Program-made: the position numbers and the translations under genes
Source: Novosphingobium chloroacetimidivorans
GTDB taxonomy: Bacteria; Pseudomonadota; Alphaproteobacteria; Sphingomonadales; Sphingomonadaceae
DNA: 52,484 nt
Reading direction: 5' to 3'
Assembly: GCF_014204535.1 (NCBI RefSeq)
Contig: NZ_JACHLR010000020.1
Span: forward strand, 1-52,484
In this document: piece after piece, positions 37,410-47,389 of the stretch
How the letters are laid out: every line of letters begins with the position of its first letter
Numbering within the stretch: position 1 is the stretch's first letter
Notes under the pieces: generated by a model
Told to the model about the DNA's origin: nothing
The model's input: only the letters and a program-made list of their open reading frames with translations
The model's database searches: none

Positions 37410-38205
37410 AAATGTTCAGCGATGTACGATCCGGCGCATCATGAGGCTGCTGAGTGCCACATGGATCGTGGCCTCGAAGATGTCGAGGCGCTGCTCGTGA
37501 TCACGAACGAGGCGCTTCCATCCGGTCATCCCCCCGAAGGTGCCCCCGACGAACCAGCGCCTTGGTACGACGTTGAATCCGGCGTTTTAGTCGGTGCGAC
37601 GGACCATCTTCAGCACGAAGTCACGATACGCGGCAGCGTCCATGAGCCGGGTGCGACCGTAGGCCCCATCGGCGAACAGATGCTGAGCTACGGCCAAAGC
37701 TTCCGGACGGCCGCCACGATCACCTGCGCGCCGGCACTGTCGATGATGTCAGCTTTGGTGAGATCGAGCATCAGCAGCCTGCCATTGGTATGGACTGCCA
37801 TGTGGCGCTTGCGGCCGACGACCTTCTTACGGGCATCGAGCCCGCGCATTTGCTGCCGCTGGCGCCCTGATCGACTGGCTATCGACAACGGCGGCAGCAG
37901 GGCTTTGCTCGCGCCCTTCACGCTCGCGATCGAGCATCAGCGTGACGTCGTGGATCGTGCGGAACAGCAACCGGTGCACAAAGCGGCGGAACCACCAATA
38001 TACCGTCTGTTAGGGCGGAAAGTCGATCGGCAACATCCGCCAGCCACCGCCCGGCCGGGCAAGTTAGCACGCAATGCGTCAAGCACATCGCGAAGGTCTG
38101 TCTTCGGGTTGCGCCCGGGTTTCGGAACTGGTTGCAGGAACGGCTGTATGAACCGCCGCTCCTCATCCGTGAGATCGGTCGGATAGCGCTTCGTTCACTG
38201 CTCAG
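37410..38205 (-). pseudogene. IS5-family transposase, decayed
   Basis: Pieces in order on the minus strand: a start region reading YPTDLTDEERRFIQPFL, a middle segment with KKVVGRKRHMAVHTNGRLLMLDL (the IS5 core that includes the second catalytic Asp area), AQHLFADGAYGRTRLMD (third motif) and the tail LDIFEATIHVALSSLMMRR. At least three frame changes separate them. Typical IS5 proteins have about 260-280 residues, so almost the full length is represented, but none is translatable. Confidence 0.75.
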
Positions 38206-38345
38206 ATCCAGCCATTCGGCATCGGCTCTCTTGCATCCACATCTCGAGCTTGCGCCACGCTCGAGCCGACGAATAAACCTATTCTCCAAGCGCTTTAGCG
38301 GCGTAGCCTTAGGTTTAACGCACCTGGTTCGGGCATACAGCCGCC

Positions 38346-38831
38346 CTACACCGCGATGTCGATACGCCCATCGAGTTTGCCGTTGACGTTAACAACACCA
38401 TCGTCGAGGACTTTGACGGTGACGCTCTGGCCCCGGCAGCTTCAATCCAGCGCACAAATATCGTTCAGGAACTCGTTCGCCCCATAGTTGCGGCGAAATT
38501 TAGCCATTCCGTTAGCGGAACGGCTGGGCTGCTGGCTGGTTGACGTGATCACGTGTCCAGTCCGAAGGGCGACAGGTGCTGGGTAGACGGGGGCCGTCGA
38601 AGCGGGGGCCGGAGTGGGTGTGGGTGCAGGCACGCTGACGCCGCTCCCCGCGCTTCCGGGCACGGGTGAATTGCGGGTGAATTCACATTGCCCGATCCGC
38701 CGCCACCTTCGCAGGCGCTGAGCGATGCTGGAGCAAAAGCTGGCGATCGTTACGGCGTCAGATCGATGCGACAACATGGCTGCGCTTGCGCGGCGGCAGG
38801 ATCCCGACGTCTCAGCTTTACCAGGCCGCAC
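38346..38831 (-). pseudogene. Subtilisin-like (S8) autotransporter, N-terminal fragment
   Basis: A Pro/Thr-rich linker (PAPTPTPAPASTAP) is followed by FRRNYGANEFLNDICALD, a TGA at 38442, and in the same frame RGQSVTVKVLDDGVVN ... LDGRID. The last part matches the Asp-containing VIDTGI region of S8 peptidases, and the RRNYG motif with a PT-rich leader is usual in sphingomonad S8 autotransporters. The His and Ser parts of the triad and the barrel are missing, and the upstream signal sequence is scrambled. Confidence 0.5.
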
Positions 38832-38878
38832 CCGGCGTCATGGTGATGTTTCGATTGAGCGATCCCGCACGCTAGCGC

Positions 38879-40327
38879 TTAGCGGTGTCTCCGATCGGTA
38901 AGTGGACCCGCCTCTAAATTGTTCAGCTTCCGGTACAAAGTCGAGCGGCCGATCCGTAGCCTGCGCGCAATCTCGGTCATGCGGCCGCTATACCGACCGA
39001 TCGCCAATTGAATAACGTCGGCTTCGATCTGCTCAAGTGTTCGCAGATGACCGTCTGCTCCATAGATTTCGACACCAGCCTCATCAGGAACGCGGCGCGT
39101 TACGAGATCCCCGGGCGAGGTACGGATGGTCCATTCGTTCAAAGCCGGGAAATGGTCGGCAGTAAGTGCATCACCGTCGCACAGTGCTGAGGCTCGCAGC
39201 AGAACGGAACGCAGTTGGCGGATGTTTCCCGGCCAGTCATAGGAGCAAAGTCGATCATACGCTCCATCATTGATGGTCACCTCGCGTGTACGTGAGCGTT
39301 GTTGGAAGATGCTCAAGAAGAAACGGGAGAGCGCTGGGATGTCACCAACGCGTTCGCGAAGAGGGGGCATTTCAAGGCGTGTGGCACCTAGAGCTTTCGA
39401 GAGGTCGGCGCAAAAGCTATTCGCTTGGAATATCTCGTTCAGTGGCTGGTTGCTAGTTGCCAAGATACGCACGTTTAGATCGAAGCTGTGACTCGCGCCG
39501 AGCGGCCGTAACCGCCCGTCGCTGAGCGCCGCGGCTAGTCGCTGTTGCACGCTCGCAGGCATGCGATTGACTTCCTGCAGCACCAACGTTCCACCGTAAC
39601 AATGCTGCAGCGCGCCGACGTGCTTGGCGAACGCACCTGGGAATGCTCCCTTCTCGTGACCGAACAGGGCAGAGGTAAGGGCGCTCTCGCTGTAGCTGCG
39701 CATGTTCACGATCTTCAGTGGACTGTCCGCTCGCGATGAGGCAGCATGGAGCGCCCGCAGCAGCGTGGTTCGACCCGCTCCCCCTTCACCTTCGACCAGT
39801 ACGTGCCCTGACGCTCGCGCCGTCAGAGCAGCGCGCGCGACTGCCGCCCGGAACTTGATATCCGCGCCAACCATGTCTTCGAAACCGAGCGGAAGATCAA
39901 AGCAATGCGAGAGAGGCCGTAGCTCGCCGCGTAAACTACCGTGCGAGTTTGCCATCCGCAGCGCGCCTAGAAGGCGGTCCGGAGAGAAAGGTCTTACGAG
40001 GTAGTCGGTAGCTCCCAACCGCATCGCTTCTATTGCGTGTAAGATGTCAGAACTTGAAGATAAGACAAGAACGGGGAGGTCCCGAAAATGCCGTCGTAGT
40101 TCAGCAATCGCTTCGGGCCCGGCTTTGCCCACTGGCCAGCCATCAATAACGGCGATGAGGTTATCGGCAGCTCGCAGACCATCAAGGATGGTCGACGCCT
40201 GTTGCGGTGTTGGGGAGCAAACTGTTCGCCACCCGTGTCTGCATACCGACGAGGCAACTAGTCGCGCTTGGCCTGCATCGCTCCCGACCAATACAAGCAA
40301 GCCTTCATTAGTGGCTAAGTCGACCAT
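38879..40327 (-). CDS. NtrC-like regulator with degenerate AAA+ domain, 482 aa
   Basis: Architecture is receiver (1-125, putative phospho-acceptor Asp62; the conserved KPF Lys is Arg112), AAA+ (150-385) and Fis-type HTH (about 440-475). Every ATPase signature is altered: Walker A reads GEGGAGRT with Arg186 for Lys; the GAFTGA sigma-54 loop is GAFPGA (227-232); Walker B is LVLQEV with Gln251 for Asp; and the FRxDL...R arginine-finger segment reads FCADLSKAL. Structural motifs such as LFGHEKGAF and LPPLRER-type PPLRERVGDIP are kept. It probably binds DNA but cannot hydrolyse ATP or open sigma-54 promoters, so it may work as a sigma-70 regulator or repressor. Frame intact and codon use normal. 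Confidence 0.88.
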   Translation of the reverse strand: MVDLATNEGLLVLVGSDAGQARLVASSVCRHGWRTVCSPTPQQASTILDGLRAADNLIAVIDGWPVGKAGPEAIAELRRHFRDLPVLVLSSSSDILHAIEAMRLGATDYLVRPFSPDRLLGALRMANSHGSLRGELRPLSHCFDLPLGFEDMVGADIKFRAAVARAALTARASGHVLVEGEGGAGRTTLLRALHAASSRADSPLKIVNMRSYSESALTSALFGHEKGAFPGAFAKHVGALQHCYGGTLVLQEVNRMPASVQQRLAAALSDGRLRPLGASHSFDLNVRILATSNQPLNEIFQANSFCADLSKALGATRLEMPPLRERVGDIPALSRFFLSIFQQRSRTREVTINDGAYDRLCSYDWPGNIRQLRSVLLRASALCDGDALTADHFPALNEWTIRTSPGDLVTRRVPDEAGVEIYGADGHLRTLEQIEADVIQLAIGRYSGRMTEIARRLRIGRSTLYRKLNNLEAGPLTDRRHR

Positions 40328-40726
40328 CGATAACGGCTACCCAGATTTCGCACTTGGCTTTCGCGTTGCGTGCATCGCGTGACCGACTCAGCATCGGCTT
40401 AAAAGGTTAACGACAGCCCTACGCCGCCTGACAAAAGCAACCTCGCCACCGCCGGTGATCTGATCCCGAGAGCTTGGATCATCTTGACTTCTAGTGTTTT
40501 GCCGTGCTCTCTTCGCCTAGCCGGAGCGATGGACCATGAAGGCATTCTGATTAGCGGATGCGCAGAAGGCGTTTATTCTGAGCAGGAAGCGGTTCGAATC
40601 CGTTAGCGTCCGCGCTCGCGGCGTAATTTCCTGGTGTAGATAACGGTGTATGCCGGGGCGGCCGCCAGGCTCATCGGTTAAGTTGGAAGTATCGAGCTTC
40701 ACCAGCACCCGAGGATTCTTTCCCCG
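40328..40726. other. Gene-free stretch before IS256 element
   Basis: It holds the promoter region of the NtrC-like gene at its left. At about 40585-40610 a T-arm-like sequence (AGCGG TTCGAAT CCGTT) is followed by a 7-base strand that could pair with GGATGC at 40554-40559, but only 25 bases lie between, too few for a tRNA. Possibly a tRNA-derived attachment-site scar or chance. Confidence 0.3.
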
Positions 40727-41936
40727 ATGACCGACGACAGACTACCGCTTGCCGAGCTGATGGCGAAGACCGGAGATTGCGATTTCCTGCGCAGCGTTGC
40801 CGAAAGCGTGCTGCAGATCATCATGAAGGCCGATGTTGATGGCCTCATTGGTGCCGGCCGCCACGAGAGATCCGGCGAGCGCAGCACTTGGCGCAACGGC
40901 TACCGCGACCGCAGCCTGGATACGCGGCTCGGCACGCTCAACCTGAAGATACCCAAGCTGCGCACCGGCGCCTACTTTCCCGGGTTCCTGGAACCGAGGA
41001 AGACGATCGAAAAAGCGCTGGTCAGCGTCATCCAGGAGGCATGGATCGCCGGCGTCAGCACCCGCGTGTCGACGATCTGGTGCAGGCCACGGGAATGAGC
41101 GGCATCTCGACGTCGAGCGTATCCAAGTTGTGCGAGGACATAAACGAGCGCGTGAACGCCTTCCTGAAGCGACCGCTTGCCGGCGATTGGCCGTACTTCT
41201 GGCTCGACGCCACCTACCTCAAGGTGCGCGAGGGCGGACGCATCGTCAGCGTTGCCGCCATGATCGCCGTGGCCGTGACCACCGAGGGCAAGCGCGAGAT
41301 CGTCAGCCTGCACATCGGCCCTAGCGAGGCCGAGCCGTTCTGGACCACCTTCCTCAAGGATCTCGTCTGGCGCGGCCTGAAGGGCGGGAGGCGCGTCATC
41401 TCCGATGCCCAGGAAGGCCTCAAGACCGCCATCACCCGCGTCGCCGGTGCTACCTGGCAGCGCTGCCGCGTCCACTTCATGCGCAACGCGTTGGCGTACG
41501 TCCCCAAGGGCCAGAACACCCGGTCGCCGCGGCAATCCGGCAGGTCTTCCGGCAACCCGATCACGCCGCCGCCAACCAGACCTGGCGCCATGTCGCCGAC
41601 CAACTGCGCGCCGGCTGGCCGAAACTCGGCACCTGCATGGACAACGCCGAGCACGACGTCCTTACCTACATGACCTTCCCCGACCAGCATGTGGTCAAGC
41701 TCCATTCGACCAACCCGCTCGAGCGGCTCAACAAGGAGGTGAAGCGCCGCGCCGACGTCGTCGGCATCTTCCCCAACGAAGACAGCATCATTCGGCTCAT
41801 CGGCGCCGTGCTCCTTGAGCAGAACGACGAGTACCAGCTCCAGAAACGATACATGCAGATCGAGGGCATGGCCGCTCTCGCCACACCACAGATCGAGGAG
41901 AACCAAACCCTACGGATTACACCCAAGGCTGCCTGA
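40727..41936 (+). pseudogene. IS256-family transposase with two frameshifts
   Basis: Three consecutive segments: 40727 to about 41062 (LAELMAKTGDCDFLR ... WRNGYRDRSLDTRLGTL), about 41062-41520 (GMSGISTSSVSKLCEDI ... YFWLDATYLKVREGG ... VISDAQEGLK, with the first two Asp of the DDE triad), and about 41520-41936 (MDNAEHDVLTYMTFP ... NPLERLNKEVKRR, holding the catalytic Glu, ... EDSIIRLIGAVL). Joined they give the usual ~400-residue Mutator-like transposase. Both breaks need one- or two-base changes. Terminal repeats were not resolved; the right end is probably 41.95-42.0 kb. Confidence 0.88.
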
Positions 41937-42689
41937 TCGATGCAGGCCTAGGGCCAGGACTTAAATTACACCAAGTTGACGGGCACGACCTGAGGGTCCG
42001 GTTGCGACCTGCCCCAAGGCCGGAACTGCCCGGCGGCTTTGCGTTCAACACCAAACAATCGAAGCTACGCGGGACATCCAAGACGGTACAGCACCGCACG
42101 GTGAACGACCGTTCATCGGCGGTGCAGTTCCGCTTATAGCTACGGTGAGGTTCGAAGAATTTGTAAGAGTCTTCTCAACTTTGCCTTCGTGATCATCATA
42201 CCCGGATTGCCGCCGTCCTTCTTGACACGTTCGTCACTCCGCAATCACGAAGGGGCAAGTTGCCTCTCATGATAGTAGGACGTGGCCATGCCCGCTGAAC
42301 TGACATGACCAAGTCAGCGGGGCGCGCTATCTAGACAACTGCTAGCAAACAGGACCATCCGCTGGGCTGGTCCATCCTCATTATCGACATACAGCCATAA
42401 TCAGCATCGACGCTTTTTCAAGGCAACAGTCTGCGCTGGGTGACGGTCCCACGCAGCTCTGGATTTCTACGTGGGAGAGGTCCGATCGGCGCGGCTCGCT
42501 CGTAACTCCCATGTATGCTGTGCCATGTGCAGCTCTTCAGCGGTAGCTTGTTTGTGTCCACCTCTCGAGAGCCTATGCAACGAGTAAATTGCGCCCAAGC
42601 CAGTTTCTCCTCGGGCCGCACGTGTGGCAGCGATTTCCGGATAAAAATTCGGGTATCGCAGCCGCCCGTGTGACGCCATTGCTGCAACC
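41937..42689. other. Gene-poor stretch between IS256 and the MASE1 kinase
   Basis: The first ~60 bases are probably the IS256 right terminus. The remainder has only unsupported frames. The kinase promoter should lie in the last 150 bases. Confidence 0.35.
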
Positions 42690-44321
42690 ATGAAGCAGGG
42701 TCATTTCACCATCAAGCCTAGTGCTCACAAGCTTGCGCGGAGGGCTTTCAGCGCGAACAATGCTGGCCTCATCCTGTTGTACGCAGTCGGCTTTGCGGTA
42801 GCGAACTGGGCGGCGCGGCCGTGGGCAGGCGCGGGCTTTTTCTCGCTGTGGTACCCACCAGCAGGGCTGCGCTTCGCGGTGCTTTGGAGCCGAGGCGCGA
42901 GACTCACGCCGTGGCTGGTGCTGATTGAAATCATTGCCGACATCGTAGTTGGCACAATCTCGCTGACTCACGGCTCAGCCCTTCAGGAGATCACCGGCGC
43001 GGCGCGGCCAGGTCTGAGCTACGGAACCGCCATGGGGCTGGTGCGCCATCTCTCGCGCGGTCGATCAGGCACGCTTGGCCTGCCACCCATGATCTTCGGC
43101 ATGGTCGCTATCGCTGCGCCAGCGCTGAATGCCATTCTGGTCATTCCCTTCGAAGCATGGCTACCTGCCGAGTCAGATCGCTATCGCAGCGGTGTCGACG
43201 CGGCAATTTCGCTTACTGGCTTAGCTGTCGGCGATCTTCTAGGCATTCTTGTTTTGGCTCCGCCTCTGCTTTGGCTAAGTACCATCGCACGGCTAAAACA
43301 TCCGTTGCCCTGGCGATGGCCAAGCCTTCGGCCCGTGCTGGAGGACGGCCTTGTGATGAGCGGCTGTTTAGGGCTCACCATCGCCTTGTGGCGCGCTGGG
43401 TTGGGCGCGCAAACGACTCCCAGCTTGCTGGCTGGCGCTTGGATCGGCTTGCGTCATGGCCGGACTGCTGCCTGGTTCGCGATCCTGTCACAAACGCTGG
43501 TCTTCCTGCCTTACTCCGCCGGCGCTCTCGACGATCCGTTACGGCTGGAACTGCATCTGGGCATCGCCTCCTCCGTCCTAGTTACATGGCTTGCTGGCAG
43601 CTTTTCTGATGCTCAGCAGAAGGCGCAGGCCGCGCTCGATCGGCGCAACCGCATGCTTTACCAGGCTCAACGGCTCAAGACTTTGCGCGCGATGTCCGTG
43701 GCAGTGATCCACGAGATCAGCCAACCGCTCAGTACGCTTGCAATAGAAGCCGCGCACTTGCGATCAGCGACCCTGGGTCTGGGACACGATATCGCCGAAA
43801 GTGCTGCACTCGTAAATCGCAAGGCTGTCGCGCTCTCGGACATGGTTCGCCGCCTTCGTCGCTTTGGGGGGCGCGAAGTGGATGAGCCGTCCGCGTTGCC
43901 CGTCGCCATGCTGATCCAAAGCGCTTGCCAGATCGTCAGCTTCGAAGTGCGCGATCAAAGCAAAAATCTGCACTGCGGGCCGATCTCACCCGATTTGGTC
44001 GTGCATGCACAGGAGATCGAATTGACTCAAGCACTCGTCAACTTGCTGCGCAATGCGCTTGCGGCCGGTCAAGGGCAAGTTGTTAGCCTGCTCGCGTGCG
44101 CTCATGGCGAAGCTGTAAGGATCATCGTGAACAATCCAACGAGTCTGGTGACAGCGACGCGCGAGGGTACTGGGATGGGCATCGGCCTGGCAATTGCACG
44201 CACCATCGTGGAGGCACACGGAGGTCAGCTCCTGCGCGAGGACAAATCAAATAGCGTCCGCTTCGTGATTTCCTTACCGCTTTTCAAGGGACCTGCGAGG
44301 CTTGAAGGAGGAGCAAGATGA
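42690..44321 (+). CDS. MASE1-type sensor histidine kinase, 543 aa
   Basis: N-terminal multipass MASE1-like sensor (residues about 25-305, eight or so TM helices, with WYPPAGLRFA near the start), short linker, HisKA dimerisation domain with AVIHEISQPLSTL (His341 as phospho-acceptor), and an HATPase domain: N box LVNLLRNAL (449-457) and G2 box GTGMGIGLAI (493-502) are present. The G1 box, normally DxGxG, reads VNNPTSL, so a key Asp/Gly is lost. The stop overlaps the regulator start (ATGA), marking a two-component operon. The ligand is unknown; MASE1 sensors respond to undefined membrane-associated cues. Confidence 0.9.
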   Translation: MKQGHFTIKPSAHKLARRAFSANNAGLILLYAVGFAVANWAARPWAGAGFFSLWYPPAGLRFAVLWSRGARLTPWLVLIEIIADIVVGTISLTHGSALQEITGAARPGLSYGTAMGLVRHLSRGRSGTLGLPPMIFGMVAIAAPALNAILVIPFEAWLPAESDRYRSGVDAAISLTGLAVGDLLGILVLAPPLLWLSTIARLKHPLPWRWPSLRPVLEDGLVMSGCLGLTIALWRAGLGAQTTPSLLAGAWIGLRHGRTAAWFAILSQTLVFLPYSAGALDDPLRLELHLGIASSVLVTWLAGSFSDAQQKAQAALDRRNRMLYQAQRLKTLRAMSVAVIHEISQPLSTLAIEAAHLRSATLGLGHDIAESAALVNRKAVALSDMVRRLRRFGGREVDEPSALPVAMLIQSACQIVSFEVRDQSKNLHCGPISPDLVVHAQEIELTQALVNLLRNALAAGQGQVVSLLACAHGEAVRIIVNNPTSLVTATREGTGMGIGLAIARTIVEAHGGQLLREDKSNSVRFVISLPLFKGPARLEGGAR

Positions 44322-44980
44322 TTGATCCAGTGCCAGCTCGCGCCTCGTCGGTGGCAGTACTCGACGACGATGCTGATCTTGCCGCGACTGTCTCCCGGCT
44401 ACTGGCACGCCATGAGATTACGGCATTGCCATTCACCGACCCACATGACCTGCTCAACGCCTGGCCCACTCGTCACTTCGCATGTGTGGTCAGCGACATT
44501 CAGATGGGCGACATGGACGGGTTTGCCTTCGCCGATGCTTTGCGTAAGCACGACCCGGCGGTGGCAATGGTGTTCATGACTGCTTGGCCTACCACCACGC
44601 ATGCCGTCGATGCCGTGCGGCGCCATGGGGGGTTAGACTACCTTGAGAAGCCGATTGATGAGGCTCGGCTGATCGCCGCTGTGGGTGACGGTGTCGCCTG
44701 GTCAGCGCGGCAGCGCCGGATTGCGGCGCTCACCGCCGCTTTCACTAAGCGTGAGCGGGAGGTCTTCGACCTGCTGGTGCGCGGTCATTCCAACAAAGAA
44801 ATTGCCCAGCGGCTTGGCATTTCCGCTCGAACGGTCGAAGACCATCGCGCTGCAATTACCGCGAAGACGCGCACGAACGGTCTTGCCCAGCTGATCGCGC
44901 TTAGCCGCGGCGATGTGCTCCGACCTTTGCCTGCCAACCCCGGAAATTTCCCGGATAGTTTGTGGGAGCCGGCTAAGTGA
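44318..44980 (+). CDS. FixJ-type response regulator, 220 aa
   Basis: The receiver (11-125) has the acidic pocket in VAVLDDDAD, phospho-acceptor Asp60 in VVSDIQM, Thr87 in FMTAW and Lys111 in LEKPI. The LuxR/GerE HTH (about 143-198) reads FTKREREVFDLLVRGHSNKE ... ISARTVEDHRAAI. All residues for phosphorylation and DNA binding are intact. It overlaps the kinase by 4 bp and is its expected partner. The C-terminal 20 residues after the HTH are Pro-rich and unusual. Targets are unknown, but the gene for the small membrane protein just downstream is a candidate. Confidence 0.93.
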   Translation: MIDPVPARASSVAVLDDDADLAATVSRLLARHEITALPFTDPHDLLNAWPTRHFACVVSDIQMGDMDGFAFADALRKHDPAVAMVFMTAWPTTTHAVDAVRRHGGLDYLEKPIDEARLIAAVGDGVAWSARQRRIAALTAAFTKREREVFDLLVRGHSNKEIAQRLGISARTVEDHRAAITAKTRTNGLAQLIALSRGDVLRPLPANPGNFPDSLWEPAK

Positions 44981-45030
44981 TAGGATCCGCAAGTTCCGGG
45001 GCGAACACATCTTTCACGAGGCGACCCGAG

Positions 45031-45053
45031 GCCTCTTCGCTGAGCGAAGAGGC
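45031..45053 (+). terminator. Perfect hairpin after the two-component operon
   Basis: GCCTCTTCGC and GCGAAGAGGC (10 bp, TGA loop), 51 bases after the regulator stop, followed by TTCAACTT. Strong stem, weak T-tract. Confidence 0.5.
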
Positions 45054-45063
45054 TTCAACTTGA

Positions 45064-45091
45064 CCGGCGGGAACTGCAAAGCTCCCGCCGG
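45064..45091 (+). terminator. Second hairpin
   Basis: CCGGCGGGA pairs with TCCCGCCGG (9 bp, 10-base loop), followed by CTCTCTTAG. With the hairpin at 45031 it forms a tandem pair. Confidence 0.45.
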
Positions 45092-45442
45092 CTCTCTTAG
45101 CGCGGAGCGATCGCAGTGCTAGCCAGATCGGAGGTTTCTGTCAGCTAAGACACGAGCTCAGACCAGATGACGCGAACCACCTGTTGAACGGCGATCATAA
45201 TGCAGCGCCGCCACCACCCTAGGGCTTGTTCTCTGGAGAACCCAGAAGCCGCCATTCAGGTCGGCCACTGCGCTGCCCAACTCCGGTCCGTCGTTCGCGC
45301 TAAACGCGCAACGCTGGCAGCAATCCTTTCAGTCGGCCTGTGTTGGACGCAGCGGCCGTTCTCGCCGTCTTCAGACGCGGCTGTTGGTGCTCCCGGCGAG
45401 TTTTCATCGTCTGCGATAAGATTTGCGGCTACGGTCAGCCGC

Positions 45443-45646
45443 ATGGGTACTGTGCACAATTTCAAGCGTTCGCCGGCGAACGACGGACAGTTCAGGGGCT
45501 ATCAGCCAAAATCAGCCAGCGGGGCTTCCCATGCTGCGGCAGCCAAGTCGCGACTGCGGCCATGGCAGCGAAGTCTGCTCGCCTGGTCGTCACTTGCGAT
45601 GTTCGCTACGGGAGTATGGGCCGCTGGAAAGCTCCTTGGTGCCTGA
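45443..45646 (+). CDS. Small single-span membrane protein, 67 aa
   Basis: The ATG at 45443 (MGTVHNFKRSPANDGQFRGY) starts a basic, Ala/Lys-rich cytosolic part followed by a C-terminal membrane span (RSLLAWSSLAMFATGVWAAG). The layout, Gln/Phe/Arg motif then RLRPWQRS plus a TM, is one I associate with small conserved sphingomonad membrane proteins of unknown function. The longer frame from 45200 is not preferred because its early residues are not protein-like. Confidence 0.5.
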   Translation: MGTVHNFKRSPANDGQFRGYQPKSASGASHAAAAKSRLRPWQRSLLAWSSLAMFATGVWAAGKLLGA

Positions 45647-45720
45647 TGCGGCCAGCACGGCAAATCTGAGCCGTTACATGATGCTACGGCCTGCCGGCCG
45701 TTGCGACCGACACGGGAGGC

Positions 45721-46050
45721 TTAGAACTCCGGTGGAAGGTCGGCTTCGAAGATAGGCACCAGCACCAGCATCGCTGCTGTCATGCAGACCCGATCCCGCA
45801 CGGTGGAAATGCTCAGCGGCCTGCGTTTGCCGTTGGTTTTCGGTATATGTGCCCGTCTGATCGGTTCCGGTCGGTACGGCTTCCCTCTGAGCGCAAGCGC
45901 CAGTTCCGCTAGCCATTGCTCGACGTTGTACGCCTCGATGTCCGCAAAAAATTCTGACCATCCACACCCGGTGCCCCGCTGGCGGAGCGGCACTTGGCGT
46001 TAGCATGAGCCAGAATGTCATTGCGGCTGATCTTGTCGTACTGTGCATAG
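45721..46050 (-). pseudogene. Group II intron reverse transcriptase/maturase, N-terminal fragment
   Basis: Reads YDKISRNDILAHA, SGAPGVDGQNF, then after a slip at a run of six T (about 45975) ADIEAYNVEQWLAELALAL, RRAHIPKTNGKRRPLSI and CMTAAMLVLVPIFEADLPPEF, then stops. This is the start of a group II intron-encoded protein (RT blocks 0-2). The catalytic YADD block, maturase and endonuclease domains are absent. The intron RNA upstream (46051-46633) is on the same strand, so the whole intron is truncated at its 3' side and cannot move or splice by itself. Confidence 0.8.
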
Positions 46051-46633
46051 AATCAGTAACCAGCTTTCGCCTTCGCTTTCGCGTGTAAAGCCATCTGCGG
46101 TTTTTGGACGCTCCTCGGAATTGAGAGGTTTCCCAATCTCCTGTCCCTTCCCGCTTGCTGCGTTCGCCTTGAACTAAGACGCCTCCCCTCCACCGCCATC
46201 ACTCGGCTTCACCGGTACTACTACGGGCGCCTCGGCCACCCCACCGCGCCCGTTCCTCCCTCGCGGGTGTCCGGTTTTCATCCCTGAGCACGTCACCGGA
46301 CTTCCTGTGTTGTGTGCGCTTTCCTTGTGTACATGCTGCCGCCATTACATTGGTGAAGCAGACGGGCTTCAAACGTCGCTCAAACTCACCCATCCATATC
46401 AGCCTTCCCCGAGATGGGTGTCGCGCCGGCCTACACATCATCGTTTTCGAGGATTGCTCAGCGTTCACTCACGTTGCGGCCCGCACACTCACCTACGTGA
46501 CCGTCATCAAAGGCTTCAGATATCTCGTCACCTCCATGCCTGCCCCGGTTGCTTCCGGCGGGAGAGGCATTCGTCGGGTGAGACTTGCACCCACTAGAAA
46601 GCGCCGCCTTTGCACGGCCTACCCCACTTACAC
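46051..46633 (-). ncRNA. Group II intron, 5' structural RNA (domains I-III)
   Basis: The minus strand upstream of the RT fragment has the marks of bacterial group II intron RNA: a CTAGTGGGTGCAAGTC segment near 46585-46600, a GTGACGAGATATCTGAAGCC-like block, a GTGAGTGAACG stretch, and GAAGCCGAGTGATGGCGGTG close to the RT gene. The 5' end is provisionally at GTGTAAG (about 46633), fitting the GUGYG consensus loosely. Domains V and VI were not found beyond the RT fragment. Confidence 0.6.
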
Positions 46634-46808
46634 CCATTCGGAACCCGCCCGTCGCTTTCCAACGTTTACCGCTCGTCCATGGCATTATGACGCAGCAGTC
46701 GGAAAGCAGAGGGAGCCATCTGCTCAGTTTAATAGTGGTATTGCAAGTCCGCAGCCCTTGGAACAACATCGGTCGTGAGAATGGCTGAGCGCAACGAAGG
46801 AGCGCAGA

Positions 46809-47222
46809 ATGCAACGAGCGCTTAGCAAGATGATCGCCGCGGCGTTGGGCGTAACACCTGTAGCGGCCGCACAAGCGTCACCCTCCCGGACCCCAGCTCC
46901 GATTTTGATCGTGCAAGCGCAGGTGGACGCCTTCAACAAGGGCGACTTGGACGCGTTCGCTTCTTTTTATGCTGAGGATGTAGAACTCTTCGATCTTGGA
47001 CCTGAAGCCAAGCCGAACCTCTCTGGTCGAGCGGCCCTAATTGAGCGCTACAAGCCGATCCTGACGAAATACCATCCGAAAGCGACGATCCTCTCGCGCA
47101 TGGAAGCAGACGGCTTCGTTATCGACAAGGAACGGACTGAGGCCAGCGGTAAATCAAGCGAGGGCGTTGCCATCTATCAGGTCGAGTTCGGCAAAATAAG
47201 GAGGATTTGGTTCACTCCCTGA
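46809..47222 (+). CDS. Exported NTF2/SnoaL-like protein, 137 aa
   Basis: N-terminal signal peptide (cleavage near AQAS, about residue 24) followed by a cone-fold NTF2-like domain: VQAQVDAFNKGDLDAFASFYAEDVELFDL, a central GRAALIERY helix and the last strand VAIYQVEFGKIRRIWF. The family covers enzymes such as ketosteroid isomerase and many non-catalytic binders; no active-site set is evident. A GAAGGAGCGCAG ribosome binding site lies before the ATG. Alone, between a truncated intron and an IS element. Confidence 0.8.
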   Translation: MQRALSKMIAAALGVTPVAAAQASPSRTPAPILIVQAQVDAFNKGDLDAFASFYAEDVELFDLGPEAKPNLSGRAALIERYKPILTKYHPKATILSRMEADGFVIDKERTEASGKSSEGVAIYQVEFGKIRRIWFTP

Positions 47223-47389
47223 TCACGAAGCCCACCGGTGATCCTCTCGACTTCGTCTGCCTTCAAGGCGCAATCGCCGGCCCTACCGGGGCGCTACGAT
47301 CCAGTTGTCGCCATTCAGACCGCCCTGACCTGCCACGGGTAATTTCCTCCATTTAAGATTAGAGTCTGGCCTTCACGAGGACGGACGAG

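Noticed and set aside
40554..40610. T-arm with partially pairing acceptor stem
   Set aside because: Only about 25 bases between the arms, too few for a D-arm and an anticodon arm; not a tRNA gene.
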